The translations under genes and the position numbers were made by a program. Of a stretch of 64,000 bases of DNA, positions 35,276 through 46,000 are shown one piece after another (within the stretch, counting starts at the first letter, position 1; the number at the start of each line of letters is the position of its first letter). The notes beneath the pieces were generated by a model. That model had not been told where the DNA came from and made no database searches. It worked only from the letters and a program-made list of their open reading frames with translations. The stretch comes from Amycolatopsis iheyensis. GTDB lineage: Bacteria > Actinomycetota > Actinomycetes > Mycobacteriales > Pseudonocardiaceae. The DNA lies in contig NZ_JAMXQV010000033.1 of NCBI RefSeq assembly GCF_024703995.1, forward strand, positions 59,291 to 123,290. The letters run 5' to 3'.

Positions 35276-36436
35276 TCAAAGCCGTTCGGAGGGGACCGCC
35301 AGTGCGACGAACTGGGTGACCTGGGTCGCCGAGAAGTTGTTGTCGCTGACGATGACCAAGCTGCGCTCGCCGTTCGGCAGCTTCGGGCCCCAGGTCATGC
35401 CCTCGATATTGTCCACAGTGGACAGACCGAGGTCGGCCGCGTCGAAGAGGAGCCGCTTCTTGACCGGCTTGACGTGCTTGGCGTCGGCCAGGGACTTGAC
35501 GTTCAGCACGTTCGTGGCGCCCGTGGTGTCGATCTCGTAGACGCGCACCTTGTTGCCGACGCCCGTGACGAACGAGCGCTCCATCATCAGGAACTTCGTC
35601 GGGTCGGCCTGGTCGACGGCCAGCATCGAGGAGACGCCGGTGGTCGCGAACGCGCCAGCGGGCACCGGTGACGCGAAAATCGGCTCCTGCGGGTAGGCGT
35701 ACTGCGCCAGGACCGGGCCGAACCGCGACTGGAGGGTGATCCGCGACAGGGCGCCGGTGGTCGTCGTCGGCTCCGGGCCGTCCTGCAGCAACGGGCCCTC
35801 GACCTCGCTGGCCAGCAGCGAGCCGAACCCGGTGAAGGTGATGCCCTCGAGCACGAGGTTCTGCCGCGGGCCGGCCGTCGGGGTCATCTTCTCGTTCGCC
35901 GGGATCGGCAGGTCGCGGACGTATTTTCCGTCGCGGCGCGCCTCGCGGATCGACGGGTCGATCAACGTCGTCGCCGTGCGCTCGCCCTCCTGCGACCAGT
36001 AGTAGTCGCCGCTCCACGGGTCGACGCGCAGCTCTTCGGGGTCGATCGTCTGCTCGTTCTGCGGCTTCGAGGGGTCGTTCTGCGCGAGCGGCGGGTACGG
36101 CGTGCCGTCCGGGCGCAGCAGCGGCTTCGTGCCGGTGAAGGTGACCGGGCCGACGCCCTTCGCCGACACCGGGAAGGTCGCTGTGTAGAAGCGGGCGGGG
36201 TTGATCGCGGACCGGTCGTCGCAGATCAGCGCGTAACCGCCGGTCCGCGGGTCGTAGTCGATGCTGGACAGGCCGCCGACCGTCGTGCCCTGGAACTGCA
36301 GGGAGTTCGGGACGATCTGCTCGCCGAGCAGCCGGATCGGGCGCTGGTGACTCTCGGTGGCGCTCGCCGGCGCGGCGGCGAGGATTCCCCCGATCAGGGC
36401 AGCGGTCAGGACGGTGGGCAGTACACGCGGTGACAT
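35276..36436 (-). CDS. Exported phytase-like esterase-domain protein
   Basis: A 386-residue exported protein. I prefer ATG 36436 (MSPRVLPTVLTAALIGG, cleavage near ASA-TES) to the GTG at 36448. The mature protein matches the esterase-like/phytase-like beta-propeller family: GGLSSIDYDPRTGGYALICDD near the start, EELRVDPWSGDYYWSQEG, NLVLEGITFTGFGSLLAS, FLMMERSFVTGVGNKVRVYE and NIEGMTWGPKLPNGERSLVI near the end. Extracellular; the substrate is not established for the family. It lies upstream of the leuS leader and is divergent from the SdpI-like gene. Confidence 0.85.
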   Translation of the reverse strand: MSPRVLPTVLTAALIGGILAAAPASATESHQRPIRLLGEQIVPNSLQFQGTTVGGLSSIDYDPRTGGYALICDDRSAINPARFYTATFPVSAKGVGPVTFTGTKPLLRPDGTPYPPLAQNDPSKPQNEQTIDPEELRVDPWSGDYYWSQEGERTATTLIDPSIREARRDGKYVRDLPIPANEKMTPTAGPRQNLVLEGITFTGFGSLLASEVEGPLLQDGPEPTTTTGALSRITLQSRFGPVLAQYAYPQEPIFASPVPAGAFATTGVSSMLAVDQADPTKFLMMERSFVTGVGNKVRVYEIDTTGATNVLNVKSLADAKHVKPVKKRLLFDAADLGLSTVDNIEGMTWGPKLPNGERSLVIVSDNNFSATQVTQFVALAVPSERL

Positions 36437-36501
36437 GGCCTGTAGCACAGTCGATCAGGGTATCCGGCAGGTTGCCGGGACGTCACGCTTATCCTTGACC
36501 C

Positions 36502-36921
36502 GTGTTCGCAATCGCGCTGGTTCCGGTCGTGCTGGGTCTGCTCGTCGGCTTTGGTGGGTTCCTCGGGTTCCGTGAGCGCTTGACGCGCGAGGGCGGCACC
36601 GGAGTGCGCACGCAGGCGGCGTTGCGCAGTGAAGAAGCGTTCAAGCTGGCCAACCGCGTCGCGGGCTTGCCGACCATGGCCGGTGGCGCGATCTCCGTGC
36701 TCACCGGGCTGGCCGGGCTGGCCATGCCGACGACCGGCGGCCTGATCGCCGCCGCGTTCGCGGGCGTGCTCGCCATGCTGGTGCTGGTCATGGGCGGTGG
36801 CGTGCTCGGCAACCGCGCCGCGCTGACCGTGCCCGCCCCGGCGCCGGCCGCGCCGGCCGGGTGCAGCGGCTGCGCGTGTGGCGCCGGTGGCTGCGGCGTC
36901 TTCAAGAAGGAAGAAGCCTAA
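36502..36921 (+). CDS. SdpI-like membrane protein with Cys-rich tail
   Basis: A 139-residue protein starting at GTG 36502. Three predicted membrane helices (MFAIALVPVVLGLLVGFGGF; ISVLTGLAGLAMPTTGGL; IAAAFAGVLAMLVLVMGGGV) with the SdpI-family linker GTGVRTQAALRSEEAFKLAN between helices 1 and 2. The C-terminal tail is unusual: after a Pro/Ala linker it reads CSGCACGAGGCGVFKKEEA, four Cys in eleven residues, suited to metal binding or disulfides. SdpI in Bacillus gives immunity to a toxin; that role need not apply. Its last four bases overlap the convergent YqgE/AlgH gene. Confidence 0.75.
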   Translation: MFAIALVPVVLGLLVGFGGFLGFRERLTREGGTGVRTQAALRSEEAFKLANRVAGLPTMAGGAISVLTGLAGLAMPTTGGLIAAAFAGVLAMLVLVMGGGVLGNRAALTVPAPAPAAPAGCSGCACGAGGCGVFKKEEA

Positions 36922-37499
36922 TTCCGCTGCAGGTCGCCCGGGTGGGTGGCCAGTAGCGCCAAGGGGATGCCCTGGCGGCGCAGCACCTGGCTCCACAGAT
37001 CGCCGTTCGGCGAGGCCAGGATGTCGCTCGGCAGCGCCGGCACGATGACCCAGTCTTCGCGCTCGATCTCGCCCGCGAGCTGACCCGAGTCCCAGCCCGC
37101 GTACCCGGCGAACACACGCACGCCGCGGACCTTCGGCACCAGCACCTCGGGATCGGTGTCCAGGTCGACCAGCGCGACCGGCCCGCGGACCGCGATCACG
37201 CCCGGCACGCTCGACGCCGTCTCGCCGGTACGCAGCGCGGCCAGGCACAGCGCGGTCTTCTTCTCGACCGGCCCGCCGACGAACACCGCCTGCGGCTCGG
37301 CGACGTGCCCGCCCCAGTTGGGCAGGACGTCGTGCACGGCGACGTCACTCGGCCGGTTGAGGACCACGCCGAGCGTGCCTTCGTCGCGGTGATCGATGAC
37401 GAACACGACAGTCCGCTTGAAGTTGGGGTCGACCATCGTGGGTGCGGCGACCAGGAGCGTTCCCGGTTCCACCTCGGCGTCCGCTGGCACGCGACCCAT
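36918..37499 (-). CDS. YqgE/AlgH family protein (UPF0301)
   Basis: A 193-residue protein from ATG 37499 (MGRVPADAEVEPGTLLVAAP); the longer frame upstream has no family match. Family blocks: MVDPNFKRTVVFVIDHRDEG, LGVVLNRPSDVAVHDVLPNW, VFVGGPVEKKTALCLAAL, VRVFAGYAGWDSGQLAGEIE and DWVIVPALPSDILASPNGDL. Length is normal. The family is widespread and near-universal in actinobacteria close to this region, but its biochemical function is not known despite the AlgH name. Confidence 0.9.
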   Translation of the reverse strand: MGRVPADAEVEPGTLLVAAPTMVDPNFKRTVVFVIDHRDEGTLGVVLNRPSDVAVHDVLPNWGGHVAEPQAVFVGGPVEKKTALCLAALRTGETASSVPGVIAVRGPVALVDLDTDPEVLVPKVRGVRVFAGYAGWDSGQLAGEIEREDWVIVPALPSDILASPNGDLWSQVLRRQGIPLALLATHPGDLQRN

Positions 37500-37701
37500 G
37501 ATCCCACTCCCGACGCGGCGAATTACTTCGGCTCGGGAACAATCGCCCCACCCGCCTCGTTTGAAACACTGGTCGGCGCACTCCGTGTCCCCCGGGCTCA
37601 CTGAAGAACCGCCTTTGTGGAATACCGTCCGGCTGGAGCCACACTGCGCATAGCCGCCGAGAGGCGACCTCAGTGCGTCGACCACCTACTACGCTGGCTC
37701 C

Positions 37702-38994
37702 GTGACGATCAGCACCGGTGCGGAGACCGCACGACAGGGTCCCCGGGAGCTGCTCAAGGACCCGGACTTTCGGCGTCTGCTCTTCACGCGCTTCGCCGCC
37801 AGCTGGGGCGACGGCGTGTTCCGCGCGGGTCTCGCCGGCGCCGTGCTCTTCAACCCCGAACGCGCGGCCGACCCGCTGGCCATCGCGGGTGGGTTCGCCG
37901 CGTTGCTGCTCCCGTACTCCGTCGTCGGCCCCTTCGCGGGAGCGTTGCTCGACCGCTGGGACCGCCGTCGCGTGCTGATCTTCGCGAACCTCCTTCGCGG
38001 CTTGGCGATCGTCCTGGCGTCCGCCGCGGTCGGCCTCGGGTTCGGCGGGCTCGGCCTGTTTTCGCTGGCCCTGGCCGCGGAGGGCATCTCCCGCTTCATC
38101 GGCTCCGGTCTCTCGGCGTCGCTGCCGCACGTCGTGCGCGCGGAAAGCGTCGTGACCGCCAACGCCTTCGCGACGACGCTCGGCTCGGTCATCGCCGTCA
38201 TCGGTGGCGGCTGCGCGATCGGCCTTCGCGCGCTCTTCGGCAGCAACGACGTCGGCTCGGCCGAGACCACGGCGTTCGCGGTGCTCGGCACGCTGGTCTC
38301 GGCGTTCATCGCCCGCGGGTTCGCCCGCGGCGTGCTCGGGCCGACCGTGGTCGACGAGCCGCCGAACCCCGTGCTGGCCGTCGCGCGCGGGCTGGCCGAC
38401 GGCGCGCGCCACGCCTGGCGCGCGCCGAGCGTCACCGCCGGGTTCCTCGCGCTGTTCGCGCACCGGGCGTCGTTCGGGGTGTCGCTGCTGGTCACCGTGC
38501 TGCTGATGCGGAACTACTTCACCGACCACGGCCTGCTCCGCGCCGGGCTGCCCGGGCTGGGGCAGATGGCGGCCCTCGCCGGCGCGGGCCTGCTGCTCGC
38601 CGGGCTGCTGACCGCCCGGCTGATCCGGAAGTTCGGCCGGGTGCGCGCGGTGCTCGGTTCGCTGGTGGTGGCCGCGATCGCGCAGTCCGCGCTCGGCCTG
38701 CCGATGGTGCTGCCGCTGGCGCTGCTCGCGTCGTTCGTGATCACCGGGGCCGGTCAGGTGCTGAAGCTCAGCGTCGATTCGTCGATCCAGCTCGACGTCG
38801 CCGACGAAGCCCGCGGGCGGGTGTTCGCGCTCTACGACACGCTCTTCAACATCACGCAGGTCGCTGCGGTTTCGCTCGGCGCGCTCGTGGTGCCCGACGA
38901 CGGGCGCGCGCCGGGCCTGCTCATCGCCGCGACGGTCTGCTACCTCGTCGGCGGCGCCGGGTACCTGGTGGCGCGCCGGCGCGTCGTTCGCTGA
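37702..38994 (+). CDS. MFS transporter
   Basis: A 430-residue protein with about 12 membrane helices. N-terminal LLKDPDFRRLLFTRFAASWGDGVF is typical of the EntS/MFS_3-like group; motif A-like GALLDRWDRRRVLIFANLLRG lies between helices 2 and 3. A SADE-like ALAAEGISRFIGSGLSASLP follows in helix 4, and DSSIQLDVADEARGRVFALYDTLFN near the end is a common signature of these proteins. GTG 37702 is the start. Substrate unknown. It is transcribed towards the toxin operon, with 91 bases between. Confidence 0.88.
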   Translation: MTISTGAETARQGPRELLKDPDFRRLLFTRFAASWGDGVFRAGLAGAVLFNPERAADPLAIAGGFAALLLPYSVVGPFAGALLDRWDRRRVLIFANLLRGLAIVLASAAVGLGFGGLGLFSLALAAEGISRFIGSGLSASLPHVVRAESVVTANAFATTLGSVIAVIGGGCAIGLRALFGSNDVGSAETTAFAVLGTLVSAFIARGFARGVLGPTVVDEPPNPVLAVARGLADGARHAWRAPSVTAGFLALFAHRASFGVSLLVTVLLMRNYFTDHGLLRAGLPGLGQMAALAGAGLLLAGLLTARLIRKFGRVRAVLGSLVVAAIAQSALGLPMVLPLALLASFVITGAGQVLKLSVDSSIQLDVADEARGRVFALYDTLFNITQVAAVSLGALVVPDDGRAPGLLIAATVCYLVGGAGYLVARRRVVR

Positions 38995-39031
38995 GGCAAA
39001 CGTACGAACCGGTCACGGCCACTGCTCCATT

Positions 39032-39058
39032 GGCATTAGGGTGACGGCAAGGCATTAG
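39032..39058 (+). promoter_or_regulatory. Direct repeats in the toxin-operon promoter region
   Basis: GGCATTAG occurs at 39032-39039 and 39051-39058, spaced by 19 bases (about two helical turns), 28 bases before the first gene of the toxin operon. This could be an activator site or overlap a promoter; the evidence is only the repeat. Confidence 0.3.
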
Positions 39059-39085
39059 TAGGTTCGAGGGACACCGGGGGCACCT

Positions 39086-39679
39086 GTGACCACCGCGGGC
39101 GACGACCGTGCACGGCTCGAAGCACGCAATGCCGCGATGAAGGACCAGATGGACACCCTCCTGGAGAACTTCGAGCGGCAGACCCAGCAGCTGCGCGACG
39201 CCCAGGCCGCGGCCGCCGAAACCAGCGCGGAGCTCACGTCGTCCGACGGGCTCGTCCGCGTCGGCATCGACGCCGGCGCCAACCTCACCAAGCTCGAGTT
39301 CGCGGCGAACGCGTTCGAGCGCACGACGCCCGCACAGCTCGCGAACACCGTCCAGACGCTGGTGCGGCAGGGAACCCTGCAGGTCAAGCAGAAGATCGCG
39401 GACCTGATGGCGCCGATCACCGAGGGCCTGCCCGATCTGTCCGAGCTCGTCGAGGGCGCGCCGTCGCTGGCCGGGCTGGTGCCGCCGATCCCGGAGTTCA
39501 CCGAGGAAGAAGCCCCGGCGCCGCGGCCCGAGTCGTTCGAAGAGGGCGGCTCGATCCTGCGCAACGAGCAGGCGACGCCCCCGCCGATGCCCGCACCCAA
39601 GCCGGCGCCGAAGCGCGTCCGCCCGCCCCGTGACGAGGACGAGGAGCCGCCGACGTCCTGGATGACGAGGGGCGACTGA
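39086..39679 (+). CDS. YbaB/EbfC-like protein of a T7SS toxin operon
   Basis: A 197-residue protein starting at GTG 39086 with a G-rich SD. The N-terminal coiled coil (ARNAAMKDQMDTLLENFERQ, TQQLRDAQAAAAETSAEL) and the following strand LVRVGIDAGANLTKLEFAANAF match the YbaB/EbfC fold, which in other bacteria binds DNA. The C-terminal third is Pro/Glu-rich and disordered (PPPMPAPKPAPKRVRPP). YbaB-like genes regularly precede WXG100 genes in actinobacterial T7SS effector loci, so here it is probably a secretion-associated partner. The next gene's ATG overlaps its stop by one base. Confidence 0.8.
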   Translation: MTTAGDDRARLEARNAAMKDQMDTLLENFERQTQQLRDAQAAAAETSAELTSSDGLVRVGIDAGANLTKLEFAANAFERTTPAQLANTVQTLVRQGTLQVKQKIADLMAPITEGLPDLSELVEGAPSLAGLVPPIPEFTEEEAPAPRPESFEEGGSILRNEQATPPPMPAPKPAPKRVRPPRDEDEEPPTSWMTRGD

Positions 39680-40002
39680 TGCCGGACGGGGGTTCCGGGT
39701 TCACTGCGGAACCGGACGCGGTGCTGCGTGCCTCGAACGGCTTGACGAGCGCGGCGGACGGGCTGGACAACGCGCTCAAGACGTTGCAGGGCGCCCTCGA
39801 CGCACAGGGGGAGTGCTGGGGCGGCGACGACTCCGGCAAGGAGTTCGCGAAGGACTACGTGCCCGGTTCGCAGGGCGCGGTCGAGGGGTTCACCAACCTC
39901 GTGCAGGGGTTGCGCGGCCTGCAGCAGAACGTCGCGAAGTCGATGCAGGCCCTGACGGGCGCCGACGAAGATGTGACGTCCCAGCTCGGCAAGGGGCAAT
40001 GA
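39679..40002 (+). CDS. WXG100-family protein
   Basis: A 107-residue protein of WXG100 length. Helix 1 (PDAVLRASNGLTSAADGLDN, ALKTLQGALDA), a turn with CWGGDDSGKEFAKDY (the W-x-G motif), then helix 2 (GAVEGFTNLVQGLRGLQQNV, AKSMQAL). These proteins are ESX substrates or secretion partners. It lies immediately upstream of the giant toxin, whose GTG starts 3 bases after its stop, so it most likely forms the heterodimeric export partner of the toxin's N-terminal domain. Confidence 0.88.
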   Translation: MPDGGSGFTAEPDAVLRASNGLTSAADGLDNALKTLQGALDAQGECWGGDDSGKEFAKDYVPGSQGAVEGFTNLVQGLRGLQQNVAKSMQALTGADEDVTSQLGKGQ

Positions 40003-40005
40003 CCC

Positions 40006-43000
40006 GTGGGTATGGAGATGCCCGACGCGGTCAAGTGGCTGCTGCCGATCGTGGTCGGCGAAAGCTGGCCGGAGGGCGACGAGGACAAGCTGCGCGCGCT
40101 GCGGGACGCGTGGCACACGGCGTCGGCGGCGATCGGCCCGGTGTCGGAGACCGGCAACCAGGCGGCTTCGGGAGTCCGCGACAACTGGACGGGTGACGGC
40201 GCGGACGCGTTCGCCGAGCAGTGGAAGAAGTTCGTCGAGGGCGACGAGGCGTACTTCAAGCAGCTGGCGGACGCGGCAAAAGCACTCGGGGACTCGTGCG
40301 ACCAGACGGCGCTGGACGTCGAGTACACGAAGTACATGATCATCATTTCGCTGATCGTGCTGGCGGCCCAGATCGCGGCGATGATCGCGGCGGCCGCGGT
40401 GACGTTCGGCGGTTCGACGGCCGGGATCGCGCCGGCCCAGATGGCCACGCGCATGACGGTGCAGATGCTGTTCCGGCAGCTGCTCGAGAAGCTGGCGCAG
40501 CAGGGGTTCAAGCAGGTCGCGAAGGAGCTGCTGGAGAAGCTGCTCAAGCAGGGCCTCAAGAAGATCGGCATGGAGGTCCTCAAGAACGAGGCCATCAACC
40601 TCGGCATGGACGCGGGAATCCAGGGCCTGCAGATGGCGAAGGGCGACCGCCAGAGCTGGGACTGGTCGAAGACATCGGACGCGGCTGTCTCGGGTGCGGT
40701 CGGTGGGGTCGTCGGGGCGGCTTCCGGGTCGATCGGGCGCGGGGCGACCGAGGGGCTTTCGCATTCGGCTGGTGGTCAGGTCGCCGACGCGGCCATGCGG
40801 GCCGGGGCTCGGGGGGCGGTCGAGGGGGTTGCGCAGACTGTCGGGCAGGCTGCGGTTACCGGGGATCTGGGGTCTTTGACGCCGGAGCAGTTGCTCACCG
40901 GGGCGTCCAGTGGGGCCGTCGGGGGTGCTGTTGGGGGCGCCAAGGAACAGCTGCACTCGGTTCACCAGGCGAACATTCCGGCGGCTGAGCCTGGTTCTTC
41001 GGGGGGTGAGCCGGAGGCTCGGCGGGAACCCGCATCGGCCGGTGCGTCCAGCCAGGGATCGGAGCCGGTCGAGCCGCGGCGTTCGGGGGATGAATCGCAG
41101 CAGCCTGCTGGTGCGGACGGCCCACGTCCGAGCGCAGACCACGCGTCGCAGGCAGCACCGCAACCCGCGACGGCGGCCCACCAGCAGCAGTCCCAGGCGG
41201 CGGCTGACGCCTCGTCGACGAGTGGCGGAGCGCCGAGTTCGGCGGGCGCCTCGCCAACGGGCGGCGGCTTGCCCGGCTCGGGAGGAGGTCCGTCTCCGAC
41301 AAGCTCCGGGGGCCCGTCCCCGACCGGCTCGACGGGCCACAGCTCGCCGGCCGGCGCTGGAATGGGTGGTCCTTCCCCGTCCAGCGGCGGGACGCCCGGC
41401 TCAACTCCACCGCCGAGCGGCGGAGCGCAAAGCCCGGCAGGAGGCCCGCCCGCGACCGGCGGCGGACCGGCCGGAGCGCCCCCGCCGAGCGGCGGGGTTT
41501 CAAACTCAGCGGGCGGCGGAGCGTCGGGCCCATCGGGCGGCGGAGTGTCGTCTGGCAGCGGAGTGCCCGGCTCAACAGTCGGTCCGTCCCCGACTGGCAG
41601 CGGAGCGCTCGGCTCAACAGGCGGTCCGTCCCCGACTGGCAGCGGAGCGCCCGGCTCAACAGGCGGTCCGTCGTCGGCTGGCGAGCTGTCCAGCTCAAGC
41701 GGCGGCCCGTCGTCGTCCGGCGGCGGAGTGCCCGACTCAGCGGGCGGCCCCTCGTCCGCTGGCGGCGGGATGTCCAGCTCAACGGGCGGCCCGCCGCCAA
41801 GTGGCGGCGGAGTGCCCGGTTCAGCCGGTGGTCCCGCGCCGGCTGGTGGCGGGATGTCCGGTTCGCCGGGCGGGCAGTCGCACGGCGGCTACGGCATGGC
41901 CCCGGAGCCGGGCCGCCAGAGCGGCGGGCGACCGCAGGACAACGTCGGCGCGGCGGGTTTCACGGGTGGGCAAAGCCAGCCGTTCGCGGCGGATGCGGGT
42001 GGGGCGCCGCCGTTCCAGAACGGCCCGTCGCCGCAGACCGCACCCCCGCCGGCGGGTGGATTCACGCCACCGCCGCCGGGCGGTGTGCCGAACGCCGGCG
42101 TTCCGGGGGGTACCGGTGGCCCATCGGCACGCCCGGCACCTCCACCAGGCGGCGGCCAGCCACCGCTTGAACAGCCGCGACGGGTTCCACCGCAGGATCC
42201 GCGCCGGATGCCGCCGGGAGGACAGCCGCCCGCCGGTGGGCAGCCGATGGCGGCGGGCCGGGGGCAGCAGGGTGGCCAGCCACCTCGCGGCGCGGGTCTG
42301 CCGCCGCAAAACGGCCACTCGTCGCAGGGCGGACCACCGCTGGGCGGTCATCCGGCACAGGGCGGCCAGCAGCAAGGAGGTCAACCGCACAGCGGGCAGC
42401 CATCGCAAGGCGGCCAGCAGCACGGCGGGCAGCCACCGCAGGGCGGACAGCAGCACGGCGGGCCCCTGCCACCGGCGGGGCAACAGCAAGGCGGCTACTC
42501 AGCGCCGGGTGGGCCGTCGCAAGGTGGGCAACCGCAGGGTGGATTGCCTCAAGGCGGCCACCCACCGCAGGGTGGGCAACCGCCGCTGGGTGGTCATCCT
42601 TTCCAGGGTGGTCAGGCTGCGCAGAGCGGACAGCCTTTGCCGGGAGGACCGTCGCCGCAGGGTGGACATCCGGTGCAGGGTGGGCAGCCGCCGCGGAGTG
42701 GGCCGCCTGGGCAAAGTGGGCCGCCGTCGCAGGGTGGGCGGCCATCTCATGGGCAGCCTCCGCAGGGTGGGCTGCATCCCAACGATCCTCGGCGGATGCC
42801 GCCGCAGCGGCCGGCTGGGCCGCCGGTGGGTGGGGGTCCTTGGCCGCCTTTGTCCGGTGGGCAGCGTCCGGCCGGGTATCCGAATCAGCCTCGGGGGCCG
42901 CACCCGGGTGGGCGGCCGCCGATGCCGCCTCCGCCTGGGGGACGGCCGCCGCAGGATCCGCGGGCTGGTTCGGCTTGGCCTGGGGGACCGCAGGTGCCGC

Positions 43001-46000
43001 CGCCGCGGGTGGGGCCTCCGCAGGAGCAGGTTCCCCGGGGGCCGCAGCGGCCCTTCGCGCAGCCGCGGCCGGGTGAGTCGCGCACGCCTGCGACGGACCA
43101 GCCGCCGACCGCGCTGGAGCAGACGCCGGCGAGCGAGCGGCAGGCGCCCGCCGGCGAGCGAACCGCTGGGCAAAGCGCGCCCGCCGCAGAACGGCCGAGC
43201 GCACCCACACGCGAGCGAAGCGTGCCCGCCGGCGAACAGCCGGCAGAGCAAGGCGCACCCACAAGTCAGCGACCCGCTGAGCAAAACCCGCCCGTTAGCG
43301 AACAGCCGGCCAAGCCGAGCGCGCGCGCCGACCAGCGACCCGCTGAGCAGAGCGCGCCCGCCGGCGAACAGCCTCACCAGCGGCAGGCGCCTGTCGGCGA
43401 TGGGCGGCCCGAGCAAAACGCCGCCGAACGGCCGGCCGAGCAGAGCGCCCCCGCGGACGAGCAACCCGCCGAGCAATACGAGCCGACCGGCGAACAGCCG
43501 ACCGAACAACCCGCGCCCGCCGATGAGTCGCCGGTTCAGCACGGCGAACGGCGCCGGCCGGACGAGCCCTACCTCACCGACGACCGCTTCCGCTCCGATG
43601 ACCCCGCCGGGGTCAGGCGGATCGAGGACACCTTCATGGACTCCGGGCGGCAAAGTCCCGAGTCCGGCGAGTGGCGCCAGGAGCAGGTGCGCCGCGAGGC
43701 GCTGGCCATGCGGGACCGCTCCCACCCCGGCATGTCCGACGATGGCGCCTTCGCCGTCCACGCCTACACGCGGCACGAGATGGTCGGCCCGCTCAACCGT
43801 GCCCTGCGGCTCGGCTCCCCGGAACTTGCCCACCTCGCTCCGCAGGCCGGTGCGCTCGTCTCCGGGCTGAACGAGCTTCCGCCGCACGTCGGGACCGTCT
43901 CGCGGCGGGTTGACTTCCATGGGGATGCCTCGCGGCTGGAGGCCTTCCTCGGCCGCTTCCACCAGGACGCGCACATCACCGAACCCTCCTTCCTCAGCTC
44001 CTCGAAGGTCGACGCGGAACATCAGCGCAGCACCTTTGCCGGTGAGGTCGAGATGCGGATCGAGTCCAGGACCGGGCGGGACGTCGAAGCCCTCGCCAGC
44101 ATCGGGCGCGAACGTGAGGTCCTCTTCAAGGCCGGGACGCAGTTCCAGGTCACCCACGTGGAAAAGGGGCCCGGGCACCCCGAGCACCCGGACTTCAAGC
44201 CCGGCCCGGGCGCGCGCGACAAGCCACAGTGGATCGTGCATGCCGAGGAGATCGCTCCCGGCGATCCGCGATACCTCGGGGAGGCCGACGCGCGGCAGGC
44301 GATCGACGAGCGCCGGGCTGCTGAACGTGCTGACGAAGAGCGCTTCGAGCGGGAAGAAACCGAACGCGACGCGCAGTTCTACGCCGAACACCCGCACCTC
44401 AAGCCGTCTGGAGACCTGTTCAAGCTGCTTGGCGGGGACGACGAACCGCCGCCGCCACCCGTGAAGCGTGAGCCGGCCACCGAACAACCTGAGGGTGGCT
44501 GGTCACGGCTTGCCGAGCCGCTGACGCCCGGTGGGACACCCGTGCTGCACGCCGGGTCCGTCGAGACTCCGCAGCAGCACGCTCGCCTCATCCGCGACGC
44601 CGTGCCCGAGCTCGGCGCCGTCAACACCCGCAACCACTACAGCCCCGGCGCCCTCGAGAACGGCTACCGGACCAACGCCGCCGAGTCGATGACCGCCTTC
44701 GACCGGCGGATGACCGGCGAGGACGTCGTCGCCGGGCCCGCTCGGGGGGAGAACCTCCGCGGGCAGTGGAGCAGCCGGGACGGCTTCGACGACGTCGCGC
44801 GTGACCTCGGGGACCGGCCCGTCGGCGCGCGGTCCGCCGTCGCCTTCGAGCACGCTGGTGGCGAACACCTGGTCGCCGCCGTGCACACCGAGCACGGGGT
44901 GCTCTTCGCCGATCCCGTCAGCGGGCGGCTCGCCGAGTTGCCGCCCGACGCCGCCGGGATCCGTGAGCTTTCCCTGGGCGGCCACCACGAGAGCATCGCC
45001 GATCGCCTCGGCCCGGTGCCCGAACGGCGGCCGCACGACGAGGGCTACCTCTTCGACGACGACCACCGCGGGACGCCGGCCGACCACGAGAGCATCCGCC
45101 GCGCGGTCGGCGACGAGGGCATCTACCAGCAGGTCCACGACCGTGCGCTCGCCCGCCGCGACGCCGCCGGCCTGCCGATGACCGACGACGGCGCCGTCGC
45201 GGTGCACGGCTACACGCGCGGCGAGTACGCCTACGACGTCAACGAGGCGCTGCGCCGCGGCCCCGGTCACCCCGGTTTCGACCTCGCGCAGGCGAACGCG
45301 CGCGCCATCACCGACGGCCTCAACCAGGTGCCGCGCACGTCCGGCGAGACCATCCGCGCCTTCGACGTCGGGGGTGACCCGCGGCTGGCCGAGCTCGTCG
45401 CCGGGCCGTACACCCGCGGCGAAGTGGTCGTCGAGCCTTCGTTCTCCAGCGCGTCCATCAAGACCGGCGAGTTCTCGACCAGCAAGTTCGGCGACGACGT
45501 CGAGCTGCACGTCCGCTCGGACAACCTCCGCGACATCTCGAAGCTCGCCGAGAACCCGTCCGAGCGCGAGTCGCTGTCGCCGCCCGGGACGCAGCTGCTG
45601 GTGCACGACAAGCGCCTCGTGCTCACGCCCGAGGGCCGTCGCAAGTGGATCATCGAGGCCGAGGAGATCGGCCCCGGCCACCCGCGTTACCTCGATCCCG
45701 AGGCCGCGCAGCAGAAGATGGCCGAGCGCCGGGCCGAGAACGACCACAACGCGGCCGAGTTCGAACGGCGCCGGCAGGCGGCGTTGATGGAACGGCTCGG
45801 CGGCTTCGGCGAGGCCGAGCCCGCGCACGTGACTCACGGGCAGGTCAGCGACGTCCTCGACACGCACGAACCGCCGCTGACGCCGGAGCCCCAGCCGGAC
45901 TACGGACACCTGGCGCGCGCGACGAACCCGCCGGCCGAGCCGGCCATCCACGCCGACGCCGCGACGCCGGCCGAGCGTGCGGCCTACGTCCAGGACCGGC

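Noticed and set aside
35409..35417. Exact DnaA box TTGTCCACA inside the phytase-like gene
   Set aside because: A single intragenic occurrence with no partner; likely chance.
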